Below, piece after piece: positions 1 to 9,210 of a DNA stretch of 64,000 nucleotides (the stretch's first letter is position 1; every line of letters starts with the position of its first letter). Under the pieces are notes generated by a model that searched no databases, was not told the origin of the DNA, and was given only the letters and a program-made list of their open reading frames with translations. The DNA is from Fodinicola feengrottensis. Its GTDB lineage: Bacteria > Actinomycetota > Actinomycetes > Mycobacteriales > HKI-0501. The stretch spans positions 1 to 64,000 of the forward strand of contig NZ_WOTO01000020.1 of NCBI RefSeq assembly GCF_010993775.1, written 5' to 3'. The position numbers and the translations under genes are program-made.

Positions 1-200
1 GAACCCTACCCGTACGCCCCATGCACCCAGCGTACAGACAGCCGTGGCGGTCCGGTGTTCTTCACCACTGCGTCTGGTGGATGTTTCGTTGGTGAGTACG
101 AGTCAGCGGGCTGGTTTGACGAGGTCCGGGACTCGGGTCAGCAGGACTGTAGGGGAACTGCCGCCGGTTGAGGTTCTGGGCTGCACCATGCCCGACTTAA

Positions 201-436
201 CCCCCGCCCCACCGCCGCTCCCCCACCCAAACTCAGACCGAGTTCTCTAAAAACCCAGCCCCGCGCCTACCTCCCAGCGCAACCCAACCCCCGCTCCACC
301 GCCGCTCTCCCACTCAAAATCAGACCGAGTTTCTCTAGAACCAGCCCCGCGCCTACCTCCCGACGCAACCCAACCCCCGCTCCACCGCCGCTCTCCCACT
401 CAATGTCAGACCGAGTTCTTTAGAACCCAGCCCCGT
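201..436. repeat. ~87-bp tandem repeat, about 2.7 copies
   Basis: Three successive copies begin at about 201, 288 and 374. Each contains the word ACCGCCGCTC, then a CAGACCGAGTT word, then CAGCCCCG. The third copy ends where the hairpin cassette starts. The copies differ by scattered substitutions and one-base indels. No convincing coding frame runs through them. Confidence 0.8.
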
Positions 437-680
437 CCGGCGCCATCGGCCGCCAGGCCGATGTTGTCGCCCCTCCGGCAGGAGCGTCGTTCTGTCCGGC
501 CCCCGCGGTCTTTGCGGGGCCGGACAGAACGACGCTCGTAGCCGTAGTCGACGGCGCCCGCGCCGAAGGCGCCGGAGATACAGGGCGCCATCGGCAGTAA
601 CCTCGTGAAAGCCCCGCCTCCGGCCCGGTTTTTGGGGCGGAGGCGGGGCTTTCACGAGGCTGGTAGACGAGGCGCCGCAC
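426..680 (+). repeat. Modular hairpin cassette, left copy
   Basis: Order: constant linker 1 (426-481), long hairpin (482-537, arms about 24 bp with one bulged C), constant linker 2 (538-600), second long hairpin (601-659, 21-bp perfect outer arms), constant linker 3 (660-676). The linkers recur almost unchanged, in reverse orientation, at 945-1192. The two hairpin stems are completely different in sequence there. No protein-coding signal was found. Confidence 0.85.
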
Positions 681-770
681 CCTCGTGGACACCGCTTCTG
701 ACCAGGGCGGCAAACGGTCATCGTCGATCTCCGCCGGCCCTGGCTTGGTCGACGAGAAACGTTGTCGGCC

Positions 771-954
771 CTGGTTAAAAGCGGTGTCCATTCGGAAGGG
801 ATGACACTGGTTAGAAGCGGTGTTTGCTGGGGAGATGAGCGTCCTGGTCAAATGCCGTGTTTGCTGCGGACGTGACAGCCCTGCTTAAAAGCCGTGTCCA
901 CAGCGGACGCGACAGCCCTGGTCAAAAGCCGTGACTGTGCGGGAGCGGCGCCTC
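771..954 (+). repeat. 37-bp tandem repeat, five degenerate copies
   Basis: Units start at about 771, 807, 844, 881 and 918. Most open with CTGGT or CTGCT and carry an AAAAGCSGTG-like core, and the inner copies end in GACAGCC. Spacing is 36-37 bp throughout. A reverse-strand relative of the core lies near 690-707. The array fills the spacer between the two inverted hairpin cassettes. Confidence 0.8.
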
Positions 955-1192
955 GTCTACCAGCCCTGAGAAATCCCACCCCGACACCAAAGGGCGGTGT
1001 CGGGGTGGGATTTCTTAGGGCTACTACCGATGGCGCCCTGTATCTCTGGCGCCTTCGGCGCGGGCGCCGTCGACTACGGCTACGAGAGTCGGTGTTAGGA
1101 CCCTGCAAAGACCGCAGGGTCCTAACACCGACGCCCCTGCCGGAGGGGCGACAACATCGGCCTGGCGGCCGATGGCGCCGGACGGGGCTGGG
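945..1192 (-). repeat. Modular hairpin cassette, right copy (inverted)
   Basis: This is the reverse-complement counterpart of 426-680. Linker 3 is at 945-961, a hairpin at 962-1022 (arms built on AGAAATCCCACCCCGACACC), linker 2 at about 1023-1087, a hairpin at 1088-1132 (19-bp perfect arms GTCGGTGTTAGGACCCTGC, 7-nt loop) and linker 1 at 1137-1192. The linkers match the left copy closely and the stems do not. Confidence 0.85.
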
Positions 1193-1378
1193 TCCCGTAC
1201 AAAGTTGACCAGCTACGGGTTGAAGGTGACGGTCCCGCACGGGGTGAGGACGGCGGGGGTTGGGTCACGCCGAAATTTGACCAACTTTGGTGTGAAGAGT
1301 GACGGTCGCGCACGGGGTAGGTTCCGTCGAAGTTGGCTGACTTGGTTGTGAAAGTGACAGTCACGCACGGGGTGGGTT
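1193..1378. repeat. ~60-bp tandem repeat, three copies, next to the ftsI stop
   Basis: Three diverged copies, near 1193-1250, 1262-1320 and 1322-1378, share a TTGACCA/TTGGCTGA word, then GTGACGGTC or GTGACAGTC, and end in CGCACGGGGT. The array lies between the hairpin cassette and the end of ftsI. Nothing else is recognisable between 1 and 200 or between 1379 and 1400. Confidence 0.7.
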
Positions 1379-1400
1379 CGCGGGCTTGGCTCCGCCGGGG

Positions 1401-3353
1401 TTAGCCGTAGATTTTTAGGGGGGGGCGGACGCTGCCGGTGGGGGGGATGGCTTCGTGGCGGAGGACGAAGCTCATGAGGTCGTGGAAGGCTGGGCCGGCG
1501 ATCGGGCCGCCCTCGGCTTTGTCGGGGACCTTCACGAAAATCGCGACCACGTAGCGCGGCGCGTCGGCTGGTGCCATGCCGACGAACGACGTGACATTGC
1601 CGCTCTCGTAGTGGTTTCCGGCGACCTGCCCACCCGTACCGGTTTTGCCGGCTACCCGGTAGCCATCGATGGCGGCGGCCGGCGCGGTGCCCTCCTGGGT
1701 CGCCACGCCTTCCAGCAACCAGCGCATCGCGGCCGCGTTCTCCGGCGAGAGCACCCGGGTCTGCTTGGGCGCTGCCTTGGGCACATACGTGCCGTCGGGG
1801 GCGATCGTGCCGCTGACCAGGGACGGCTGGACGCGTACGCCGTTGTTGGCGATCGTCTGATAGACGGACGCCATCTGCATCGGCGTCACCGCGACACCGA
1901 GACCGATCGGGATGCCGCCGTACGACGGGCCGCTCCAGTTCTTCACCGGCTGCACGATGCCCGAACTTTCCCCGGGCAGGCCCAAATCGTCGGAAGCACC
2001 CAATCCGAATGCCTTCTGGAAGTCATAAAGTCGCTGCGCGCCGAGCTTGTCGGCGACGGTGATCGTGCCGATATTGCTGGACTGGGTGAGAATTCCCTGC
2101 AACGTCATCTTCACCTGGCCGTGCGAATGCGTGTCGGTGAAACGCACCCCGCCCTTGGTGATCGAGCCGGGCAGATCAAGCACGGTGTCCGGCTGGATCA
2201 CCCCGGTCTGCAGGCCGGCGCCGATGGTGATCGCCTTGTGCACCGATCCCGGCTCGACCACCGTCTGGGTGGCCACATCCCGCCACGTGGTGGGGTTGGA
2301 GTCACCCGGATTCGCCGCGTCGTACGCCGGATAGCTGGCATCGGCGAGCACCTGGCCGGTCTTCACGTCGAGCACCACGGCCGTACCGAACGAGCCACCG
2401 GCCGCCCGAGTCTGCTGGGCGATGATCTGCTGCGCCTGATACTGCACGTCGTTGTCGATGGTCAGCTTGATGCCGGTGCCCGGCCGGGCCGGCACGGTTT
2501 TGTCGTAGCCGGCCGGAATCTGGATGCCGCTCTGGTCCGCCTCGTACGTGTGTTGGCCGTCCTGGCCGGCGAGCACCTTGTTGAAAGACGACTCCAGACC
2601 GGCGGCGCCCACGCCCTCGGAGTTGGTGAAGCCAATGATGTTCGCGGCCAGGTCATGGCCCGGCTCGTCGCGCCGCTTCTCGTCCTGCGTACCGATGCCC
2701 GGGAGGTTCATCGACGTCACCACGTTGGCGACCGCGGGGTCCAGCCGGTGCGCCAGGAAGACGAACCGGATCGCCTTGCCGGTGGTCGTGTTGGTCTTCT
2801 TGGTCATTTTCGCCAGCAGCGTCTGCTCTGGTACGCCAAGGACGCCGGCGAGTTTCGCGGCGGTCGCCTCAGCAAGACCTGGCACCAGCTTGTTCGCCGG
2901 CGTGCCGGGCACGTGGTCGACCTCACCTGGGTCGGCAAAGATCGCCTTGGCCTGCACGCTGGTGGCCAGCACCGCGCCGTTGCGGTCGACGATCGACCCC
3001 GCGCGCGGAGCGTTCAGCTTGACCGAGATCTCGCGGCTGTCCTTCGCCTCCGCCGCCCACGCCGAAGCGTCCGCGGACTGGATGTAGACCAGCCGGCCGA
3101 CCACCGCGACGAAAAGCAGCAGGACAACCACAAGCCCGATCCGTAGCCGCCGGTACGACGTACCAGCGGCGATCGGATGACTCCAGCCGTTCGCCATCCG
3201 CCGGACCGCGGCGCTCGGCCGGACCCGCCCGGCCGGCTGCCGGGGCTTGCGGGCCGCGCCTTGCTGACCGCGGGACTGCTGAGATCCGGCGGTGGCGTAC
3301 CGCGGCCGTTCGGTACGTCCGGCCCGGTCGGCGCGTGACCGAAGCGGTAGCAC
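1401..3353 (-). CDS. ftsI: Peptidoglycan D,D-transpeptidase FtsI (PBP3-type)
   Basis: This is the class B penicillin-binding protein that cross-links septal peptidoglycan in the divisome. It has 650 residues with a basic, Ala/Pro/Arg-rich cytoplasmic tail, one membrane helix at about 72-90, a dimerisation domain and a C-terminal transpeptidase domain. The active-site motifs are all visible: SVHK with nucleophile Ser370, SSN at 425-427 and KTG at 570-572. The N-terminal tail is poorly conserved in this family, so Met53 is an alternative start. It follows ftsL-like, rsmH and mraZ on the same strand. murE would normally come next, but repeats lie there instead. Confidence 0.95.
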   Translation of the reverse strand: MLPLRSRADRAGRTERPRYATAGSQQSRGQQGAARKPRQPAGRVRPSAAVRRMANGWSHPIAAGTSYRRLRIGLVVVLLLFVAVVGRLVYIQSADASAWAAEAKDSREISVKLNAPRAGSIVDRNGAVLATSVQAKAIFADPGEVDHVPGTPANKLVPGLAEATAAKLAGVLGVPEQTLLAKMTKKTNTTTGKAIRFVFLAHRLDPAVANVVTSMNLPGIGTQDEKRRDEPGHDLAANIIGFTNSEGVGAAGLESSFNKVLAGQDGQHTYEADQSGIQIPAGYDKTVPARPGTGIKLTIDNDVQYQAQQIIAQQTRAAGGSFGTAVVLDVKTGQVLADASYPAYDAANPGDSNPTTWRDVATQTVVEPGSVHKAITIGAGLQTGVIQPDTVLDLPGSITKGGVRFTDTHSHGQVKMTLQGILTQSSNIGTITVADKLGAQRLYDFQKAFGLGASDDLGLPGESSGIVQPVKNWSGPSYGGIPIGLGVAVTPMQMASVYQTIANNGVRVQPSLVSGTIAPDGTYVPKAAPKQTRVLSPENAAAMRWLLEGVATQEGTAPAAAIDGYRVAGKTGTGGQVAGNHYESGNVTSFVGMAPADAPRYVVAIFVKVPDKAEGGPIAGPAFHDLMSFVLRHEAIPPTGSVRPPLKIYG

Positions 3354-3462
3354 CGTTGCTCCGCTGGTCTCGGCGCGCGCGCCGGCCGGGAGGTCGGTTG
3401 GCCGGTGGGCGGCTCATCGGCCACCCCCGGCGGCTCCCCCAGTGGTGGGGGTAGTCGGCGTG

Positions 3463-4209
3463 TTAGCGCCCCCGGTCGGTGGTTTGGCACCTCCGGTCGG
3501 CGCATTTCGCGCCGCTCGCCGCCGAGTTCGCGGCGCCGGATGGCGGCGTCGACGGCTGGCCGCCCTGGGGTGTACCGGTCGAGTTCGCCGGCGGCACCAG
3601 CGGCTGCGAACCGTTCGAGTCGGAGGAACCGTCCGAGCTGGACGTCGGATCCTTCGCCGGCGTCGGTACGCCGAGGATCCGGCCGTCCGGGAGCCGGATG
3701 AAGGCCGGCTGCCCGGCTGGCACCCAGCCGAGCCGACGAGCCGCCGCGGCGAGCGTGCCGGGTGCCTGCAGCTGGTTAACGTCCTGATGCAGGCCCTGTT
3801 CCTTCAGGTCCAGCACCTTTTGGTTGCGCTGCAGCGTGTTCAGCTGGAACGAGTTCTGGTTGACCGCGGTGTTGAGCAGCAACAGGCACACCATGCCGGC
3901 GATGACCAGACCGAGGATCAGCACGACAAAGGGAGTACGTGGCGCCGAGCTGGCAGCGGGCGGTGGCGGCAGCAGAAGCCGCGCGCCGAGCCGTCCGGCC
4001 TGCCGCGGTACGGACCGCCGAGAGGCGGTCTTCTTCGGGCGGGCCGGCTGTGTCCGGGTGGGCTGATCACGCGGTGGTTGCCGGCGGCCAGGCTGAACCG
4101 GCCGCTGCGGCCGAGCCGGCGCGGGCGCGCCGACGGTGGCTCGACCCGCCGAGCGGCTGGGCGCCGGAGCCGTCCTGGTCGGGACGGTCGCGGTCGCGCG
4201 GGCAGTCAC
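3463..4209 (-). CDS. ftsL: FtsL-like divisome protein
   Basis: The protein has 248 residues: a long Arg/Pro-rich cytoplasmic N-terminus, a single membrane helix around residues 92-112 ([19 protein letters not shown]), then a short coiled coil rich in Gln, Asn and Leu, and a Ser/Pro/Gly-rich tail. This architecture and the position between rsmH and ftsI are those of actinobacterial FtsL, a bitopic subunit of the FtsQLB complex. Sequence conservation is low in this family, so the call rests on topology and gene order. Its start lies 3 nt inside the end of rsmH, suggesting translational coupling. Confidence 0.8.
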   Translation of the reverse strand: MTARATATVPTRTAPAPSRSAGRATVGAPAPARPQRPVQPGRRQPPRDQPTRTQPARPKKTASRRSVPRQAGRLGARLLLPPPPAASSAPRTPFVVLILGLVIAGMVCLLLLNTAVNQNSFQLNTLQRNQKVLDLKEQGLHQDVNQLQAPGTLAAAARRLGWVPAGQPAFIRLPDGRILGVPTPAKDPTSSSDGSSDSNGSQPLVPPANSTGTPQGGQPSTPPSGAANSAASGAKCADRRCQTTDRGR

Positions 4210-5271
4210 GACGCGTCCCGCACTCGCTCGGCGGCCCGCACGCGTACCGACTGCGATCGCGGATTGCTCTCCAGCTCTGCTTCGGTTGGCGTCTCGGCAC
4301 CGCGGGTGAGCAGCCGCAACACCGGCTCGGTGCCAGGCAGCTCGACCGGCAGGTCAGGCGGCGAGGTGCTCGTGGCACCGGCCGTCAAAGCCCGTTTGAC
4401 CATGCGATCCTCCAGCGAGTGGTACGACATCACCACCAGCCGGCCACCGACCCTGATGGCGTCGATGGCCGCCGGCAGCGCTGTCCGCGCAGCGACTCCA
4501 GCTCGGCGTTCACCTCGATCCGCAGCGCCTGGAAGGCGCGCTTGGCGGGGTGTCCCCCGGTGCGCCGGGTGGCTGCCGGGATGGCGTCCCGGACCAGCTC
4601 GGCCAACCTCGCGGTGGAGGTCAGCGGAGTGCGCTCCCGTTCGGTGACAATGGCTCTCGCGACCCGGCCGGCGAATCTTTCCTCGCCGTACTCCCGCAGA
4701 ATCCGGGCCAGGTCGGCGGCCGCATACGTGTTGACTACCTCTGCGGCGGAAATCCCGGTGGTCGGGTCCATCCGCATGTCCAGCGGCGCATCCCGTGCGT
4801 ACGAGAAGCCGCGGTCCGTACGGTCCAATTGCATCGACGAGACGCCCAGATCGAAGAGCACGCCCTCGACCCGGTCGATGTCCAGGTCTTCGAGCACCTC
4901 GGTCATCTCGTGATACACCGCGTGGACGCCGGTGAAACGCTCTCCGAATGGATCCAGCCGGGCACTGGCCAGCCGCAACGCCTCCGGGTCGCGGTCTGGG
5001 CCACCAGCCGCAACCGCGGATGAGCGGCCAGCATCGCCTCGGCGTGACCACCGAGCCCGAGCGTGGCGTCGACCAGCACGGCCGGGCCCGTGGACAGGGC
5101 CGGCGCGAGCAGCTCAGCCACTCGCTCTGCCATCACTGGCACGTGCTGTGGTGCTTGTTGTGGTGCACTGTCGTCCACGCGCGTCGACCCCCCCCCGAGT
5201 TTCGCTGCCGTGCGTGTGCGGTGATCTGCTGACGTTTCGTCAGGTCCCCATCCGCTCCGTACGCCTGGCAC
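4206..5271 (-). CDS. rsmH: 16S rRNA (cytosine-1402-N4)-methyltransferase RsmH, frameshifted
   Basis: RsmH (MraW) methylates C1402 of 16S rRNA using SAM. Three consecutive segments in three frames together make a complete protein. The N-terminal part has [14 protein letters not shown] and the SAM motif [15 protein letters not shown]. The middle carries [11 protein letters not shown] and [13 protein letters not shown]. The C-terminal part has [18 protein letters not shown]. The breaks lie near 5000 and 4485, and each is explained by one missing base. The true start may be downstream of 5271, because the first ~40 residues are not typical. Since the gene is normally conserved, the breaks are probably sequence errors. 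Confidence 0.9.
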
Positions 5272-5342
5272 CGGGGAAGGTGTGTCAGGAGCGGAGCGGC
5301 TGGAGGCCTGGCGAAACGGCCTCGATCTTTTTCAGCGGGTGC

Positions 5343-5777
5343 CTAAAACACCCCGGGCAGAACCTCCTCCTCCACGTCGGCGAAGCCCGGCTCGGACTCC
5401 GTCAGGTAGTCGTCCCAGGCCTGCTGGTCCCAGATCTCCACCCTGGTGCTGGCCCCGATCACCACGCATTCCTTCGTCAGTCCCGCGTACTCCCGCAGCC
5501 CGGCCGGAATGGTGACCCGGCCCTGCTTGTCGGGCACTTCGTCGTACGCACTGGCGAAGAAGACCCGTTGATAAGCGCGAGCCGCCTTGTGGGTGACCGG
5601 TGCCGCCTGCAGCTGTCCGGCGATCCGGGTGAACTCGGCCATCGGAAACACGAACAGGCAGCGCTCCTGCCCCTTCGTGATCACAAGCCCCTCCGCGAGT
5701 TCGTCCCTGAACTTCGCCGGCAGCAGAAACAGTCGGCCCTTGTCGTCCAGCCGCGGGGAATGGGTGCCAAGAAACAT
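5343..5777 (-). CDS. mraZ: Transcriptional regulator MraZ
   Basis: MraZ is the DNA-binding repressor encoded first in the division and cell wall cluster. The 144-residue protein holds two SpoVT/AbrB-like half domains, with [13 protein letters not shown] at about 11-23 and [12 protein letters not shown] at about 83-94. The start at 5777 is chosen because [14 protein letters not shown] is the family N-terminus and a strong GGAGGGGAGG ribosome site precedes it; longer readings upstream are not conserved. The gene is separated from rsmH by about 70 bp. The operator directly upstream (5822-5857) suggests autoregulation. Confidence 0.95.
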   Translation of the reverse strand: MFLGTHSPRLDDKGRLFLLPAKFRDELAEGLVITKGQERCLFVFPMAEFTRIAGQLQAAPVTHKAARAYQRVFFASAYDEVPDKQGRVTIPAGLREYAGLTKECVVIGASTRVEIWDQQAWDDYLTESEPGFADVEEEVLPGVF

Positions 5778-5821
5778 GCCGGCCTCCCCTCCCCCAAGCG
5801 AGGCATCCTGCCGTCTTGATG

Positions 5822-5857
5822 CCCCACTGCGCTCCACTGTACCCCACAAATCCCCAC
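5822..5857 (-). promoter_or_regulatory. MraZ operator: four GTGGRG boxes at exact 10-bp spacing
   Basis: On the minus strand GTGGGG, GTGGGG, GTGGAG and GTGGGG follow one another at exactly 10-bp intervals, ending 45 bp before the mraZ start. MraZ is known to bind TGGGN direct repeats separated by 5-nt spacers, which is the same 10-bp period. Further TGGAG/TGGGG words occur on the opposite strand at 5920, 5930, 6015, 6023 and 6033. Confidence 0.85.
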
Positions 5858-6208
5858 GGACAACCCGTAGGCGCTCCGAACATACCCCCATTGAGGGTGA
5901 CTGCCCAGGTCAGAGCCGGTGGAGAAGAGTGGAGGACGATTCCCGAAGGTGCACTCGTACGCTCGCCAGCCATCCACCTGACGCCCGTTATGTCCGTTTC
6001 TCCACGGGCTCAGGTGGAGATGTGGGGCAAAGTGGAGGACCCAGGGGAGCGGAATGGAGCGCCGTGGCGCCCAGCTGAGGCGCGCAGCGACACGACCCCC
6101 CGCCGCCCCGCTCGCAGACCAGCGACCGCGTCGACGCACTTATCCTCAGAGTGTGGCCGGCGACAAAACCCGATTGCCGGCCCGAACCCGTCGTCGCAGA
6201 CTCGGTCG

Positions 6209-6733
6209 GTGCTGATCAGACGAGAAATTCCAGCTGACACTGAGGTCGTACGAGCGATTCACCTGGCCGCTTTCGCACGCGAGGACGGAACGCCCGGGAC
6301 AGTCGAAGCGAACCTGGTGGACGAACTGCGCGTGGACGCCGGCTGGATCAACGCACTTTCGTGGGTGGCTGTGGAAGACGACAACGTGATCGGCCATGTC
6401 GTGTGTACGCGCGCAACCGTCGGTCCTGATGCCCTTCCGGTTTTAGGACTCGGACCTTTGGGCGTACGCCCCGACCGCCAACGCAGCGGCGCCGGAAAAG
6501 CGTTGATGATGCACGCCATCATCGGCGCCGCCGACGCCCTCGGCGAGCCGGCGATAGTCCTCCTCGGCCATCCGACTTACTATCCGCGCTTCGGTTTCCA
6601 GCCAGCCGTCCCCGCCGGCATCGTCCCGCCTGATCCCGGATGGGAACCTGCCTTCCAACTCCGCACCCTCACCACTTACGCCGCAACGCTACGCGGCGAT
6701 TTCGTCTACGCGGAACCTTTCCGGCGCCTCTAA
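6209..6733 (+). CDS. GNAT-family N-acetyltransferase (YhbS-like)
   Basis: A predicted acetyl-CoA-dependent acyltransferase of 174 residues starting at GTG 6209, where the conserved VLIRREIPADTEVVRAIHLAAF begins in the family style. The acetyl-CoA loop is VRPDRQRSGAGKALM, followed by GHPTYYPRFGFQPA, the stretch typical of the YhbS subgroup. The substrate is unknown. It is divergent from mraZ; a GNAT gene near mraZ is also seen in other actinobacteria, but a functional link is not established. Upstream in-frame sequence to 5816 overlaps the mraZ operator and looks non-coding. Confidence 0.8.
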   Translation: MLIRREIPADTEVVRAIHLAAFAREDGTPGTVEANLVDELRVDAGWINALSWVAVEDDNVIGHVVCTRATVGPDALPVLGLGPLGVRPDRQRSGAGKALMMHAIIGAADALGEPAIVLLGHPTYYPRFGFQPAVPAGIVPPDPGWEPAFQLRTLTTYAATLRGDFVYAEPFRRL

Positions 6734-8143
6734 AAGTGCCCGGCCGACGCGCTGCAACCGTTGTACTGGGTCGGCGACGGCATCGTCGGCGCATACAGCC
6801 AGGCGTGGAAAAAGTCGTTGAGATCACGCCCGGACACCCGGTTGGCCAGCGCGACAAAGTCCTCTGTCGATCCATTGCCGTATCGATTCGACGCCACCCA
6901 GGCGCGTATCACCTGGCGGAGTTCGCTGTCGCCAATCCGGTTGCGTAACGCTTGCAGCGTCATGAAACCGCGGGTGTACGCCGACAGCCCGAGCAGATGG
7001 GCCGCGCCCGGATCCGCGACCACCGTGGTCCAGAAATCCGACTCCGGCGGGAAGTATCCACACAGGTCGTCAAAATACTGTTGCGCGGTCTCGCCGCCAT
7101 GCGCTTCGTCTCACAGCTCGGTGGAATACACCGCAAAGCCTTCGTTCAGCCAGATATCGCGCCAGTTCTTCACCGACACACTGTCACCAAACCACTGATG
7201 AGCGTTCTCGTGCACCATCAGCCCGATCGCCGACTCGACCGGCTGCCCAGGCTCAACCGGCTCCCAGAATGCCTCCGGATACGTTGGCCGAGTCTGGTTT
7301 TCCAACGCGAGATCGTTCTTGTCCTCCATCAGCACACCGCCGACGGCGTCGAAAGGGTACGGCCCCCACTGCTGTGACAACCAGTCGACAACCTCGCCGG
7401 TCCGCCTGATATCCGCCCGCGCCTGCCGGTTGACCGCGGAATCCCCTTGGGCAAACGCATAAACGTACGGCAACCCCGAGGCGGTCCGTCCGCTTTCGAC
7501 GTCGTACTTCCCTATCGCCATAAATGCCATAGGTCGCCTGCGGCAACGGCTCAGCCCACCGGTAGGTCGTCCACCCGCCCGCGGTCCGGGTCGACTTCAG
7601 ATTTCCGTTGCTGATCGCCTGAATCCCGGCCGGAACCGTGATCGTGGTCCGGAACGCGGCTTTGTCCCGAGGATGGTCATTGGACGGAAACCACCATTGC
7701 GCGATCGCCGGCTCCCCGGTCGCCACTGCCCCGGTCTTCGTCCGAGTCCACGCAGACACACCGTCGACCTTGACCGTGCTCGGAATGCCCGCGTACGTAA
7801 CGCTGACCGTGAACACCTCGCCGGCACGGACCGGATGATTCGGCGTAATCACCAGTTCCTGCCCATTCGCCGCGTTCGCGGCGGTCTTTCCATCGACCGT
7901 GACTCGACGAGCCGTGAGCGCGAAATCGAGATCGAATCGAGACAGATCCTGGGTTGCGCGAGCGACGATTTTCGTCGTACCAGCCAACTCGTCGGTTGCA
8001 GGTTGATAACGAACGTCAATATCGTAGCTGGCGACGTCATATCCTCCGTTGCCCGCAGCGGGAAAATACGGATCCCCGATGCCGGCCGCACCTGGCGACG
8101 GGACCGCCAGCACCGCTACCAGCAGCAGATTCACGATTGTCAT
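6730..8143 (-). CDS. Secreted M1-family metallo-aminopeptidase, interrupted
   Basis: A predicted zinc aminopeptidase. The N-terminus is a signal peptide (MTIVNLLLVAVLAVPSPGAAG), then a beta-rich domain. The catalytic part has LENQTRPTYP, the zinc motif HENAHQWFGD (HExxH) and the third ligand in LNEGFA. Two defects are visible. A frame change near 7525 is removed by deleting one G. An in-frame TGA at 7111-7113 sits where the family has Trp (STEL-stop-DEAHGG). The frame then continues to a normal C-terminus. The 3' end overlaps the stop of the convergent GNAT gene by 4 nt. The protein may be non-functional or the sequence wrong. Confidence 0.85.
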
Positions 8144-9109
8144 CTGCGGATGCTAGCGCTAAACGAGGGTTCTCGGTGTGGCCGGAAACTGTCGGTTAGA
8201 ACTGGGCCGCTAGAACTGGGGGCGGCGGCCTCGGCGAGGGCCGTCAACAACGGGCGCACGAGCGGATTGTTGTTGGTACGGCGATAGAGCGCGTGCACGT
8301 ATCGCGGCGGCGGCTCCGGGGTGAGAAGTTGGGCAGTCAGTTCCGGATACGGTGGCAACGCCAACTCCGGCAGCAGGGTGACACCGACACCTGCGCGTAC
8401 CAGCGCGCCGACCACCGAATATTCGTCGCTGCGCACGATAACTCGCGGCTGGAAACCGACAGACGCGCAGAGTTGCGCCAGCCCCGGCGATTCCAGGCTG
8501 GTCACCCAGGGATCGTCGCGCAGATCCGTGAGCTTGACCGGATTTCTGTCGCGATGCGGGTGCCCGGGTGGCAGAACGACATACCGTCGCTCGGTCAGCA
8601 GCGGGACGGTGACCAGGTTCGCCGGCCAGCGCCGCTGTTCGATCTCGTTTTCGTAGACCAGCGCGACATCCAGCCGGCCGTCTCGCAACAGCGGCAGCAG
8701 ATCCGCCGGCTCACCGTACTCCAGCTCCACCGCGACGCCGCCGCGCGTACGCAACAGGTTGGCCAGCGCAGACGGCAGCAAACGCATGCCAGCGCTGGAG
8801 AAACTGCCGATCTGCAGCTGCCCGGTCTCCCCTGCCGCGCGTGCTTTCGCGTCCAGCTCCAGCGATCGCAAGCCGGCCACCAGGTCGACACTTTCCCGAG
8901 CCAGTTTCGCGCGCGCGCGGCGGCGGTCGGTTGAATGCTTCGCGGCAGACGCTCGAAAAGCGCCAGCCCGGTGGCCCGCTCCAGCATCGACATCTGCTGC
9001 GAGAGACAGCCGACGCGGTGTAGCCCAGCACGTCGGCCGCGGCCACAAACGAGCCGCGCTGCAGCACCACTTGCAGGGTGTCGAGATGCACCGGGTTGAG
9101 CACAAGCAA
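8140..9109 (-). CDS. LysR-family transcriptional regulator, frameshifted
   Basis: The N-terminal winged helix-turn-helix starts with MLVLNPVHLDTLQVVLQRGS and continues in a second frame with QQMSMLERATGLALFER. The third segment holds the periplasmic-binding-like effector domain (QIGSFSSAGMRLLPSALA through VGVTLLPELALPP). The two breaks, near 8998 and 8925, are each fixed by one missing base. It is divergent from the FAD oxidoreductase across about 100 bp, the usual arrangement in which LysR proteins control the neighbouring operon. The inducer is unknown. The tail overlaps the start of the aminopeptidase gene by 4 nt. Confidence 0.88.
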
Positions 9110-9210
9110 AGCTTACGCATGAGGCAACAGTCTTTCCTGCTGGTTGGCCTTGTCCTCCGGCTCCGGCTCAGTCACGCTCGTATCACCTGCGGAAACGAGG
9201 ACGGTGACAG

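Noticed and set aside
44-250. Short plus-strand frame at the window edge
   Set aside because: It runs into the tandem repeat, has no ribosome site and no recognisable domain.
771-954. CRISPR array
   Set aside because: Units are contiguous without unique spacers, and no cas gene is in the window.
426-1192. Retron or integron attC array
   Set aside because: No reverse transcriptase or integrase gene and no attC core sites are present, and the stems are perfectly complementary double hairpins of another kind.
1455-3146. Long plus-strand reading frame of 563 codons
   Set aside because: It lies antisense to ftsI, which has all catalytic motifs. The frame is open only because of the high GC at third positions.
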